Shown here one piece after another: positions 22,069 through 30,502 of a DNA stretch of 32,274 bases. Every line of letters starts with the position of its first letter. Positions within the stretch are counted from its first letter, which is position 1. The notes beneath the pieces were generated by a model. The model searched no databases. It was not told the origin of the DNA and worked only from the letters and a program-made list of their open reading frames with translations. The translations under genes and the position numbers were made by a program. Location of the stretch: assembly GCA_020832665.1 (NCBI GenBank), contig JAFIEG010000046.1, forward strand, positions 1-32,274, given 5' to 3'. This DNA is from Pararhodobacter sp. (GTDB taxonomy: Bacteria; Pseudomonadota; Alphaproteobacteria; Rhodobacterales; Rhodobacteraceae).

Positions 22069-23928
22069 TCAATACATATCATCAATCAGCGCGGCGTGGC
22101 GTTTTTCAACCGTCGCGCGTTTGAGTTTCATCGTCGCCGTCAGTTCTTCATCCTCGGCGGTCAGCAGCACGTCGATCAGGCGGAAATCCTTGATCTGCTC
22201 GACGCGGGCGAATTCGCGGTTGACCTGATCGACCTCGCGCTTGATCAGATCGACGATCTCGGGCGCGCGGCACAGGCTGCGGAAGTCAGAGAACGGCACC
22301 TTGTGGTCCTGCGCGTATTTCTCGACATTCTCCTGATCGATCATGATAAGCGCGGTCAGGAATTTGCGCTTGTCGCCGATGATCACCGCATCGGAAATGT
22401 AATGGCTGAATTTCAGCCGGCTTTCGATCTCGGCGGGGGTAATGTTCTTGCCGCCGGCGGTGATGATGATGTCCTTCATCCGGCCGGTGATGGTGAGATA
22501 GCCATCCTCGTCGATACGGCCGATATCACCGGTTTTCAGCCAGTTATCCTCGGCAAAGGTCTCGGCGGTCTTGTCGGGCTTGTTCAGGTAGCCGGTGAAC
22601 ACGTTCAGCCCCTTTACCTGAATCTCGTCGAACTCGCCGATGCGGACCTGCACGCCGGGAATGGCGCGCCCGACCGTGCCGACGCGGTTGGCGCCGGGCA
22701 GGTTGAGCGTGGACACGCCCGAAGTTTCAGACATGCCGAAACCCTCGACAAGCGGCACGCCGATGGCGTTGTACCAGCGCAGAAGCTCGGGCGAGATCGG
22801 TGCGGCGCCGGTCACCCCGCTCATCAGGCGGTCCATGCCCAGCATCCGGCGCAGATTGCGCAGCACCAGCATATCCCACAGCCAGTACCAGGCGGCGGTG
22901 AAAAGCGGCACGGGCTTGCCTTCGAGCGTGTAGGCGCTGCGCGCATGCCCGGCACGTACGGCAGTGGCGAAGGCCACACGCCCCACCCAGGTGGCGTCCT
23001 GAGCCATTACCAGCACCCGCGAATAGACCTTTTCCCACACCCGCGGCACGGCGACGAAGCCATGCGGCGACACCTCGCGCAGATTGTCGAACACGGTTTC
23101 GGGGCTTTCGGCGAAATTGACCGTCGAGGACACCATCAGCGGCGTGTAGAGCGACACCAGCCGCTCAAGGATGTGGCACAGCGGCAGAAAGCAAAGCTGC
23201 TCGGCGCCCTGATCGAAGGGCAGGCCATGGATGGCCGATTCCATGCCCGCGAGGATGTTCTCATGGGTGAGCATCACGCCCTTCGGGTCGCCCGTGGTGC
23301 CCGAGGTGTAGATCAGCACCGCCAGGTCCTCGGGTTTCACCGCGTCGATCGAGCGGTTGAAGGCGTCGTCGTCATCATGCGCGCGGCCGAGATTGTAGAG
23401 ATCGGACAGGAACATGCATTTGGGATGCGAAAAGCTGTGCAGCCCTTCCGGGTCCTGGATGATGACCTTGACCAGCGAGGGCATCTGATCCTCGACCTCG
23501 AGGAACTTGTCGAGCTGCTCCTCGTTCTCGACGAACAGGAAGCGCGTTTGCGAATCATTGACCAGATAGGAGACCTGGCGCGCGCTGTCGGTGGTATAGA
23601 TGCCCGACGAGACCGCGCCCATGCACTGCGCGGCCATGTCGATATACATCCATTCCTTGTTGTCCTCGGACAAGATCGAGACCACATCGCCCCGCTCCAG
23701 CCCCAGCGCGCGCAGCCCCATGGCAATCAGCCGCGCATTGGCCAGATAATCGCTCCAGGAATGGGCCTGCCAGATGCCCAGCTCCTTTTCGCGATGCGCC
23801 GTCGCCGCGCCATTTGCCAGGCAGCGCGCGCGTAAAAGCGCCGGCAGCGTCTTGTAGCCGTCGATCTGCACGGGGCGCGTGCCGGGGGTCGCGTTGACCC
23901 GCACGCCCTTGACGATCTTTTCCTCCAT
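22069..23928 (-). CDS. AMP-dependent acyl-CoA synthetase (long-chain fatty-acid-CoA ligase type)
   Basis: A 619-residue adenylate-forming enzyme that activates a carboxylic acid to its CoA thioester through an acyl-AMP. Motifs in order: the P-loop TSGTTGDPKG (208-217), GAAPIS, VEGFGMSET, WLKTGDIGRIDEDGYL and the hinge GRMKDIIITAGGKN. The size and sequence resemble FadD15-type ligases rather than short-chain acetyl-CoA synthetases. I chose ATG 23928 because GGGAGGA precedes it; an ATG at 23952 would overlap livF. Its place between livF and the binding protein suggests that it activates the transported substrate at the membrane. The substrate is not readable from sequence. Confidence 0.92.
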   Translation of the reverse strand: MEEKIVKGVRVNATPGTRPVQIDGYKTLPALLRARCLANGAATAHREKELGIWQAHSWSDYLANARLIAMGLRALGLERGDVVSILSEDNKEWMYIDMAAQCMGAVSSGIYTTDSARQVSYLVNDSQTRFLFVENEEQLDKFLEVEDQMPSLVKVIIQDPEGLHSFSHPKCMFLSDLYNLGRAHDDDDAFNRSIDAVKPEDLAVLIYTSGTTGDPKGVMLTHENILAGMESAIHGLPFDQGAEQLCFLPLCHILERLVSLYTPLMVSSTVNFAESPETVFDNLREVSPHGFVAVPRVWEKVYSRVLVMAQDATWVGRVAFATAVRAGHARSAYTLEGKPVPLFTAAWYWLWDMLVLRNLRRMLGMDRLMSGVTGAAPISPELLRWYNAIGVPLVEGFGMSETSGVSTLNLPGANRVGTVGRAIPGVQVRIGEFDEIQVKGLNVFTGYLNKPDKTAETFAEDNWLKTGDIGRIDEDGYLTITGRMKDIIITAGGKNITPAEIESRLKFSHYISDAVIIGDKRKFLTALIMIDQENVEKYAQDHKVPFSDFRSLCRAPEIVDLIKREVDQVNREFARVEQIKDFRLIDVLLTAEDEELTATMKLKRATVEKRHAALIDDMY

Positions 23929-23942
23929 GGCCGTTCCTCCCG

Positions 23943-24713
23943 TTACCGCCATGTCTTGCGCTTCTTCCAGCGCCGCTCGCCGCGCGCGCCCTCATTGGCA
24001 TGGCCAAGATAAAAGCGCTGGATATCCTCCGACGCGGCCAGCCGCTCGGCGGTATCGGACATCACGATGCGGCCCAGCTCCATCACATAGCCCTGGTCGG
24101 CCAGGTCCAGCGCCACGGCGGCGTTTTGCTCGACCACCAGCATGGTCACGCCCTCATCCTTGTTCAGCCGCTTGAGAATGGCGAAGATCTCTTGCGTCAG
24201 GATCGGCGACAGCCCCAGGCTGGGCTCGTCAAGCAGCATGATGCGGGGCTTGAGCATGAGCCCGCGACCGATGGCCAGCATTTGCTGCTGTCCGCCCGAA
24301 AGCGTGCCCGCCTCTTGCTGGCGGCGCTCTTTCAGGATGGGGAAATACTCGAAGACCAGATCGCGCGCGCGGGCGATCTCGGCGCGGTTCGATTTCGTGT
24401 AGGCGCCGAGGCTGAGATTCTCGTCAACCGTCAGAAGCGGGAACACCTCGCGCCCCTCGGGCACCTGCACGATGCCCCGGCGCACGATCTGGTGCGGCTC
24501 GCGGCCCTGGATTTCCTCGCCATCGAAGACGATGCGGCCCTTTTCCGGGTCCATGATGCCGGAAATGGTTTTCAGGAGCGTGGTCTTGCCGGCGCCATTG
24601 GCGCCCAGCACGGTCACCACCTGGCCCTGATGCACATCAAGGCTGACCCCGCGAATGGCCACGATGGGGCCGTAATAGGTTTCGAGATTGCGAACTTCCA
24701 GCAGCGCGCTCAT
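23943..24713 (-). CDS. livF: Branched-chain amino acid-type ABC transporter ATPase LivF
   Basis: One of two ATPase subunits of the importer, on the cytoplasmic face of the inner membrane. The 256 residues carry Walker A GANGAGKT, a Q-loop region (RRGIVQVPEGREVFP), the signature LSGGQQQM, Walker B IMLLDEPSLGLSP and a switch His in the VVEQNAA region replaced as is usual in LivF. Its ATG overlaps the livG stop in ATGA (24710-24713). The C-terminal tail is very basic (GERRWKKRKTWR), longer than in E. coli LivF. Confidence 0.94.
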   Translation of the reverse strand: MSALLEVRNLETYYGPIVAIRGVSLDVHQGQVVTVLGANGAGKTTLLKTISGIMDPEKGRIVFDGEEIQGREPHQIVRRGIVQVPEGREVFPLLTVDENLSLGAYTKSNRAEIARARDLVFEYFPILKERRQQEAGTLSGGQQQMLAIGRGLMLKPRIMLLDEPSLGLSPILTQEIFAILKRLNKDEGVTMLVVEQNAAVALDLADQGYVMELGRIVMSDTAERLAASEDIQRFYLGHANEGARGERRWKKRKTWR

Positions 24714-25510
24714 ACCCGCTCTCCCGTCGCCGAGGCGGTCTTGGAAATGGCGCCGGTGCCCAGATAGGCCTCGATCACCTTCGGGTGCTTCTGCACCTCA
24801 TTCGCCGTGCCCTCGGCCAGCTTCTTGCCGCCATCGAGCGCCAGCACGCGGTCGGAAACCTTGCCCACCAGCCCCATGTCGTGCTCGACCATCAGCACCG
24901 TGATGCCCATCTGGCGGCGGATATCCTCGATCCACCAGCGCATGTCCTGCGTCTCTTCCACCGACAGGCCCGAGGCCGGCTCGTCAAGCAGCAACAGCCG
25001 CGGTTTCGACGCCAGCGCGCGCGCCAGTTCGACCACCTTGCGCACGCCATAGGGCAGGCCCATGATGTACTTGTCACGATAGGCTTGCAGATCGAGGAAT
25101 TCGATCACCTCTTCCACCGCGTGGCGATGAGCGCGCTCCTCGCGCCACGAGCGCCCGGCAAAGAACATCTCTTCCACCAGGGTGGTGCGCCGGTGGCGGT
25201 GGCGGCCGACCAGCAGGTTCTGCAGCACCGTGGCGCGCTCAAATAGCTCGATGTTCTGGAATGTGCGCGCGATGCCCAGCCGCGGCACATTGTGCGGCTT
25301 GAGCTTCAGCAGATCCTCGCCATCAAAGGTGATCGAGCCGGCAAAGGGCGTATAGAAGCGCGAGATCATGTTGAACACGGTCGATTTGCCCGCGCCGTTG
25401 GGGCCGACCAGGGCAAAGACCTGCCCCTCCTCCACCGACATGGTCAGATCGTTCACCGCGGTGACGCCGCCGAATTTCAGCGTGACATTCTTCAGTTCAA
25501 GCAGGCTCAT
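24710..25510 (-). CDS. livG: Branched-chain amino acid-type ABC transporter ATPase LivG
   Basis: The partner ATPase of the importer, 266 residues. Walker A GPNGAGKS, Q-loop ARTFQNIELF, Walker B LLLLDEPASGLS and switch His in VEHDMGLV are canonical. The ABC signature is unusual: where LSYGQQ or LSGGQ is expected there is LPYGVRKVVELARAL. Similar LPYG forms occur in relatives linked to CoA-ligase-containing operons as far as I recall, so this may mark a subfamily rather than a defect. The start at 25510 overlaps the livM stop by four bases (ATGA). Confidence 0.93.
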   Translation of the reverse strand: MSLLELKNVTLKFGGVTAVNDLTMSVEEGQVFALVGPNGAGKSTVFNMISRFYTPFAGSITFDGEDLLKLKPHNVPRLGIARTFQNIELFERATVLQNLLVGRHRHRRTTLVEEMFFAGRSWREERAHRHAVEEVIEFLDLQAYRDKYIMGLPYGVRKVVELARALASKPRLLLLDEPASGLSVEETQDMRWWIEDIRRQMGITVLMVEHDMGLVGKVSDRVLALDGGKKLAEGTANEVQKHPKVIEAYLGTGAISKTASATGERV

Positions 25511-26586
25511 CTCACGCGCTCCGTCTTCAGATAGCTCTTCTGACGGCGGAACATGTCGCGCCGGGCGAAGGGGAACAGCTCGAACCAGGTGCGAATCTTC
25601 AGCCAGCGGCCGTAAAGACCCATCGGCTCGAAGACGATGAAGAAGATCAGGATCGCGCCGAAGACGCCGAATTCCAGCCCCGGCACGCTCATCCAGCGGA
25701 AACTGTCGGTCACGATCGACAGCCCCTGTGGCAGGAAGGCGATGACGATCGCGCCCAGGAACGCACCGTGGATGAAGCCCATGCCACCCACCACGATCAT
25801 CATCAGCAGCTGGATGGCGATGAGGAAGGTGAAGGTTTCGTTGTTGAAAGCCCCGGCGAACAGCCCCATCAGCGCGCCGCCCAGCCCGGTGATGGCGCAG
25901 GAAAGGCCAAAGGCGATGGTCTTGGTGCGCGCCACATTGATACCCATCGCCTGCGCCGACACCTCGCTGTCGCGCACCGCGGCAAAGGCGCGCCCCAGCG
26001 GCGAGCGCAGCAGGTTGCGATAGATCAGCGTGACGATAATCACGATCGCCAGCACCATGTAATACCAGTATTCCGGGTTGACGTAGCGGTTGACCTCGAC
26101 CCCGAAGAGAACGATGTCGGGCGCAAGCATGCCGTTCACGCCGCCGGTCCACTGGCGCAGGATGACGATGATGTCCTCGGTAATGATGGCCAGCGCCAGC
26201 GTGGCGATGGCCAGATAGACGCCATGCAGCCGCAGCGCCGGCACCGCGATCAGCGCCCCCACCACCCCGGTGATGATGCCAGCCAGCGGAAAGGCCAGCA
26301 GGAAGGGAACGCCGGCATTCATCAGGATGGCACAGGTATAGCAGCCCAGCGCCATGAAGGCCGAATGGCCAAGGCTGATCTGGCCGGTCTGGCCGGTCAG
26401 AAGCATCAGCCCCAGCCCGGCCACCGCCCAGATCATGACATTGGTGACCTCGCTCAGGAAGAAACTGTCGAGCAGCAGCGGCAGTGACACCATCGCCAGC
26501 AGCAGCGCACCATAGGCCGAAAAGTTCCACCAGTCGGGGAAAAGGCGGATGTCGTGGTCGTAGCTTGTCTTGAAGTGAAAGCGCAT
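25507..26586 (-). CDS. livM: Branched-chain amino acid-type ABC transporter permease LivM
   Basis: Inner-membrane permease of 359 residues with about nine or ten hydrophobic helices. The family segment GLGLMLLTGQTGQISLGHSA and the cytoplasmic coupling loop SPLGRAFAAVRDSEVSAQAMGIN are clear. An N-terminal extension (about 1-25) precedes the first helix and a basic tail ends the protein. ATG 26586 stands four bases after the livH stop, with AAGG upstream; an in-frame ATG at 26643 would lie well inside livH. It pairs with LivH to form the membrane channel. Confidence 0.93.
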   Translation of the reverse strand: MRFHFKTSYDHDIRLFPDWWNFSAYGALLLAMVSLPLLLDSFFLSEVTNVMIWAVAGLGLMLLTGQTGQISLGHSAFMALGCYTCAILMNAGVPFLLAFPLAGIITGVVGALIAVPALRLHGVYLAIATLALAIITEDIIVILRQWTGGVNGMLAPDIVLFGVEVNRYVNPEYWYYMVLAIVIIVTLIYRNLLRSPLGRAFAAVRDSEVSAQAMGINVARTKTIAFGLSCAITGLGGALMGLFAGAFNNETFTFLIAIQLLMMIVVGGMGFIHGAFLGAIVIAFLPQGLSIVTDSFRWMSVPGLEFGVFGAILIFFIVFEPMGLYGRWLKIRTWFELFPFARRDMFRRQKSYLKTERVR

Positions 26587-26590
26587 GGGG

Positions 26591-27466
26591 TCACACCTTC
26601 TTCGTGCGGACCTGCGCGAACAGGCCGTGCGGGCGGAAGACAAGCACCAGGATCAAAAGCACATAGGGCGCCAGTTGGCCGTAGCCCGCCGGCAGGTAGC
26701 GCGAGGCGAAGGGCTCGATCACGCCCACGATCAGCCCGCCCATCAGCGCCCCGGGCAACGAGCCGAAGCCGCCGATCACCGCCGCCGCGAAGGCCTTGAT
26801 GCCGATGAAGCCCGCCGAAATGTCGAGCGAGCCTTTCGAGCCGTAAAGAATGCCGGCCACGCAGGCCACCACCGCAGCCAGCGCCCAGACCGCGCCCTGC
26901 ACGCGCTTGACCGGGATGCCCATGTAATAGGCCGCCATCTGGTTCTGGCTGGCCGCCTGCATGGCCAGCCCCAGCCGCGTGCGCTGGAAGAACTGCCACA
27001 GCATGATGGTCAGAATAACGGTGACGATGATCACCGCCAGATCGGCCATGGAGATCACCACGCCAAAGGCGCGCACATCGCCCAGCGCCAGTGGCGAATG
27101 CAGGTTCATCGGCTCATGGCCGAAGATCACGCCGGTGACGAAGCGAATGACGAAGCCCAGCGCGATGGTCAGGATGACGATCGCCACCTGGTTCTGCCCG
27201 AAAAGCGAGCGCAGAATGGTGATGTCGAGCAGATAGCCCAGCGCCCCCATGATCAGCAGCGCCAGCGGCACCGCCAGCCAGAAATTGATGCCCAGGAAAT
27301 GGGGGTTCACCAGCCCGACCATTACGAAGGCGCCGAGCATCATGAAATCGCCCTGGGCAAAATTGACGGCTTCGGTGGCCTTGTAGATCAGCACGAAACC
27401 AAGCGCGATCAGCCCGTAGACGCAGCCATTCGCCAGACCGCTGATCAGCAGTTGCATGAATTCCAT
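26591..27466 (-). CDS. livH: Branched-chain amino acid-type ABC transporter permease LivH
   Basis: First gene of the operon: a 291-residue inner-membrane permease with about eight hydrophobic helices. The family's opening (QLLISGLANGCVYGLIALGF), the NFAQGDFMMLGAF segment and the coupling loop TRLGLAMQAASQNQMAAYYMGI are present. I chose ATG 27466, which follows GGGAGGG by seven bases, over the in-frame ATG at 27499. The promoter must lie in 27467-27913, shared with the divergent transglutaminase-like gene. Confidence 0.93.
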   Translation of the reverse strand: MEFMQLLISGLANGCVYGLIALGFVLIYKATEAVNFAQGDFMMLGAFVMVGLVNPHFLGINFWLAVPLALLIMGALGYLLDITILRSLFGQNQVAIVILTIALGFVIRFVTGVIFGHEPMNLHSPLALGDVRAFGVVISMADLAVIIVTVILTIMLWQFFQRTRLGLAMQAASQNQMAAYYMGIPVKRVQGAVWALAAVVACVAGILYGSKGSLDISAGFIGIKAFAAAVIGGFGSLPGALMGGLIVGVIEPFASRYLPAGYGQLAPYVLLILVLVFRPHGLFAQVRTKKV

Positions 27467-27913
27467 TCTGCGGCCCTCCCAAGCCGTCAGCATCGCCACC
27501 CCATTCTCGCTTGCGGCAGGGCGGTCTGTTCATTGATGCGACCTTCGCACAATTGCCTTTCGCGTATCGCGTTTCAACAGATTTCGCGCCGCTGACTGCC
27601 CGGGCGACGCAACGGAAGGCACGCCCCGAAACCGGATGGCAAGGCGATTTGCAGTGGGCAAAAAGGTGGCAACCAGATGGCGAAAACCGGGCACAAGATG
27701 GGCAAAAAAGCGAAGAAATCCCCTCCACAGCCCCTTGGACAAGCCATACATGCACAATCTAAGCGTGATTTGACAGACTGTTACTCGCGATTAAGGCTTC
27801 TTTGTGGCGGGTTTAGAGGCTATTCTTCATCCAGCGCAGCGCAGCGCGCCATGCCCTGCCAGCAAGGCCGCGGGCCAAGGAAAACGAAAGACAAGAGAAC
27901 AGAGGGAACCGCC
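27467..27913. promoter_or_regulatory. Divergent control region between the liv-type operon and the transglutaminase-like gene
   Basis: No gene is seen in these 447 bases. An inverted repeat TTTGC-N5-GCAAA occupies 27648-27662, within a purine-rich stretch (27633-27715) with repeated GATGGCAA, GGGCAAAAA and GATGGCGAAAA variants. A perfect -35 box TTGACA lies at 27770-27775, with only weak -10 choices (TAAGGC at 27792) toward the plus-strand gene. The promoter of the liv operon was not identified with confidence. Confidence 0.4.
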
Positions 27914-29005
27914 ATGACAATTCACGCCGCCAGAACCGCGCAGCACGATCTGCCCGAGGCATTTCGGGATTCGGTTCTCGGGCTCTATCTTGACGATTAC
28001 GCCGCCCCCGTTTTCACTCAGGGCCGGCTTTCGACGCTGCAGCCTGGGCAGGCAATGGTGCCAGCCGGAGAAGGCGCGCTGCATGTGTTGCTGCATGGCA
28101 GGCTTTCGGGCAAGGATGACTGGTATGGGCCGGGCAATCATTTCGATGACGCATCCGCCGAGGGGCTGGCGGCATCCGGTGGCCCTGCCATGCTGTGGAC
28201 GATCGAAACCGTCGCCAACGCCTGGCTGGCGGCAGTGCAGCGCCCCGCGCGGCTGGCGCTGGCGCGCGCGTTGATCGCGGCCGATACCGCCGAGCTGGCC
28301 GCCCGCCCCCCGGTCGAGCGCCCCAACCCGACCACCCTTTGCGACCTCGATCACCCCGCGATACGCCGTCAGGCGGTGCGGCTGCGCCGTGCCACCCCGG
28401 CCTCGACCGCCAAGGCGATCTTTCATTTCGTGCAGGTCATGCCCTATCGCTTCGGCCATTGGCACGAGCGTGCATCCGAGACGTTGGCGCGCGGGGTGGG
28501 GATGTGCACCACCAAGGCCAATTTGCAGGTTGCGCTGATGCGTGCGGCGGGGCTTGAGGCCGGTTTCGTGGAAACGCCGATGCCGATGTCCAAGCTCGGC
28601 CGGCTGATGCCCGATGGCTGGCTGGCGCTGATGCGCAACGAGGTGCGCCACTATTTCGCCGCCGTGAAGCTGGGCGGGCGCTGGCACGCCGCCGATGCAT
28701 CCTATGACGAGCCCGCCTTTCGCATCTATATCGAATCGATGCCCGAACTGGGCTATCTGTTGCCCGCCTGGCTTGACGAAGGCCGGCCCTATCACTCGGC
28801 CGCCGCCGCCAAGGGCGACGATCCCTGGGATATCACCGTGGTGCCGGATCTGAACGATGTTATGGGCAAGCAAAGCCGCTTCGGCCCGCGCCATTTCGAG
28901 GCGCTGAATACGCGGGTTGATCGCGCGCGCGGCGCGCAGCGGCGCATCGCGCGGGGCGAGGATGGCGAGTTGCTGGGTGGGGCCGCAGGAGAGGTGTCGG
29001 CATGA
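27914..29005 (+). CDS. Transglutaminase-like protein with a cNMP-binding-like N-terminal domain
   Basis: A 363-residue cytoplasmic protein; no signal peptide. Residues about 150-275 form a transglutaminase/protease-like core: GVGMCTTKANLQVALMRAAGL with Cys198, RHYFAAVKLGGRWHAADASYD with His246 and Asp261, a complete Cys-His-Asp triad. Residues about 30-128 read like a Crp-type cyclic-nucleotide-binding domain (LQPGQ..VPAGEGALHVLLHGRL, GPGNHF, then a helix NAWLAAVQRPARLALARAL), though its nucleotide-pocket residues are not clearly kept. Such a fusion suggests a ligand-gated thiol enzyme; this is inference. The substrate is unknown. Its stop overlaps the start of the CoaBC-like gene (ATGA, 29002-29005), so the two products are probably made together. 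Confidence 0.75.
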   Translation: MTIHAARTAQHDLPEAFRDSVLGLYLDDYAAPVFTQGRLSTLQPGQAMVPAGEGALHVLLHGRLSGKDDWYGPGNHFDDASAEGLAASGGPAMLWTIETVANAWLAAVQRPARLALARALIAADTAELAARPPVERPNPTTLCDLDHPAIRRQAVRLRRATPASTAKAIFHFVQVMPYRFGHWHERASETLARGVGMCTTKANLQVALMRAAGLEAGFVETPMPMSKLGRLMPDGWLALMRNEVRHYFAAVKLGGRWHAADASYDEPAFRIYIESMPELGYLLPAWLDEGRPYHSAAAAKGDDPWDITVVPDLNDVMGKQSRFGPRHFEALNTRVDRARGAQRRIARGEDGELLGGAAGEVSA

Positions 29006-30273
29006 GCCCTTTCGATTGGGATTTCTCGGCCCCCACCCCCTCGCCGATGGGCGATCATGACGTGCCGCGCGCTTCAGACCGGTTGGAGGGGCGGCGCGTG
29101 GCGCTCCTGGTCACTGGCGGCATCGCGGCGATGAAGACGCCCGAGATCGCCCGCAGCCTGCGCCGGCATGGCGCGCAGGTGGTGGCGTTCGCCAGCGAGG
29201 ACGCGCTGCGTTATGTCGGGCGCGAGGCGCTGGAATGGGCCACGCTGGGCCCGGTGGTGACAGGGCTGAGCTGGGCCGCAGAGCATCTGTCGGATGGCGC
29301 GCCGTTTGATGCCTATCTGGTAGCGCCGGCGACGCATTCCACCATCGCCAAGATGGCGCATGGCATTGGCGACACGGTGGTCACCTCGGCGCTGATATCC
29401 GCGCTGGGGCGGATGGAACAGGGGCGCACGCAGGTGCTGGTGGCGCCCACCATGCACGGCACCATGCACAATGCGCAGCTTCTCGATAACGCCCGCCGAC
29501 TGGCCGCTCAGGGGGTGCGCTTCATCACCCCGCGCGACGCCTACGGCAAGCACAACCTGCCCGATACCGAGGTCCTGTGCATCGCGCTGGGTCGCGCGCT
29601 GTCGCGTTCGCCGCTCAAGGGCAAGCGCATCATGGTCACCGCCGGGCCGACGCCGGTGCCCATCGACGGCGTGCGTCGCATCGTCAACCGTTTTCGCGGC
29701 CGGCTGGGCGCACGCGTGGCCGAGGAACTGACATGGCGCGGGGCCGAGGCCGAGCTGATCCTGGGCGATGGCGCCTGGCGGCCGCGCGCGCCGATCCCGC
29801 TGACGGTAACGCGCAGCTTTGACGATTACCGCGACACGGTGCTGGCGCGGGCGCGCGGCAAGCTTTTCGCCGGGGTGTTCTCCGCCGGGGTGGCCGATTA
29901 CCGCCCTAAAAAGGCGGTGGTGGGCAAGATCGCCTCGGGGCAGTCCTCGCTGGTGCTGGAGCTGGAGCCCACCGAAAAGGTGATCGACCTCGCCTGCGCC
30001 GCCAATCCGGAGATGCATTGCATTGCCTTCAAGTATCTTGAGGGCGTCAGCGAGGAAGAACTGGTGCGCGTCGCCTCGAAACGGCTGGGCCGAGCCGGGC
30101 TGGTGGTGGCCACGCGCGGCGAGGATACGCGCGGGGTAGAGCAGCGCGCGCTTCTGGTCACTGCGCAGGGCGTCGAGCCGGTGGAGGACAAGCGCGCCAT
30201 CGCCGAGCGCATCGCCGCGTATCTGGAGGCGGTGGCAAGGCAGCGGGGCAACCTCGAGGCCGCCGCCGAATGA
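29002..30273 (+). CDS. Divergent CoaBC-like flavoprotein (phosphopantothenoylcysteine decarboxylase/ligase family)
   Basis: A 423-residue two-domain relative of CoaBC (Dfp). The N-terminal flavoprotein half has VALLVTGGIAAMK, the catalytic-type His95 sixteen residues before the Thr of LVAPAT, and THSTIAKMAHGI. The substrate clamp PAMN..MW is altered to PTMHGTMH (149-156), and the lid Cys loop is shortened around Cys193. The C-terminal CoaB-like half starts VTAGPTPVPIDGVR with Asn229 kept, but SSGK is FRGR and KIKK is KIAS. True CoaBC keeps these motifs, so this is probably a paralogue with another substrate, working with the coupled transglutaminase-like protein. It has about 30 extra N-terminal residues. 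An automatic label of coaBC would be doubtful. Confidence 0.75.
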   Translation: MSPFDWDFSAPTPSPMGDHDVPRASDRLEGRRVALLVTGGIAAMKTPEIARSLRRHGAQVVAFASEDALRYVGREALEWATLGPVVTGLSWAAEHLSDGAPFDAYLVAPATHSTIAKMAHGIGDTVVTSALISALGRMEQGRTQVLVAPTMHGTMHNAQLLDNARRLAAQGVRFITPRDAYGKHNLPDTEVLCIALGRALSRSPLKGKRIMVTAGPTPVPIDGVRRIVNRFRGRLGARVAEELTWRGAEAELILGDGAWRPRAPIPLTVTRSFDDYRDTVLARARGKLFAGVFSAGVADYRPKKAVVGKIASGQSSLVLELEPTEKVIDLACAANPEMHCIAFKYLEGVSEEELVRVASKRLGRAGLVVATRGEDTRGVEQRALLVTAQGVEPVEDKRAIAERIAAYLEAVARQRGNLEAAAE

Positions 30274-30300
30274 CCCGATGGGCAGCGGCGGCGAGGCAAT

Positions 30301-30328
30301 GCGGCGGGAAACCTGCCATTCCCGCCGC
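30301..30328 (+). terminator. Terminator-like hairpin after the CoaBC-like gene
   Basis: GCGGCGGGAA (30301-30310), an 8-base loop, then TTCCCGCCGC (30319-30328): a perfect 10-base stem 28 bases after the stop. There is no T-tract, so intrinsic termination is uncertain; it may only protect the 3' end. Confidence 0.45.
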
Positions 30329-30502
30329 CGGCAGGCTTAGGGCGAGGCGCGCTCATCCGCATGCGCGCGACCTGTTCCAACCCTTTGCGCCGGCATGCCG
30401 AAAGGCGAAGAACCGGTTCCCATCTGATTTGCGACATGCTCTGGCGCCAGGTGCTCCGGCCGCTTCACCTGCCCGGCGTCATCCGGCGATTGCAGCCCCT
30501 GC

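Noticed and set aside
22096-23835. Open frame of about 580 codons opposite the acyl-CoA synthetase
   Set aside because: Antisense shadow; the minus-strand gene has every family motif.
27600-27730. CRISPR-like or tandem array in the purine-rich stretch
   Set aside because: The repeated words are short, irregularly spaced and variable; there is no constant repeat with spacers.
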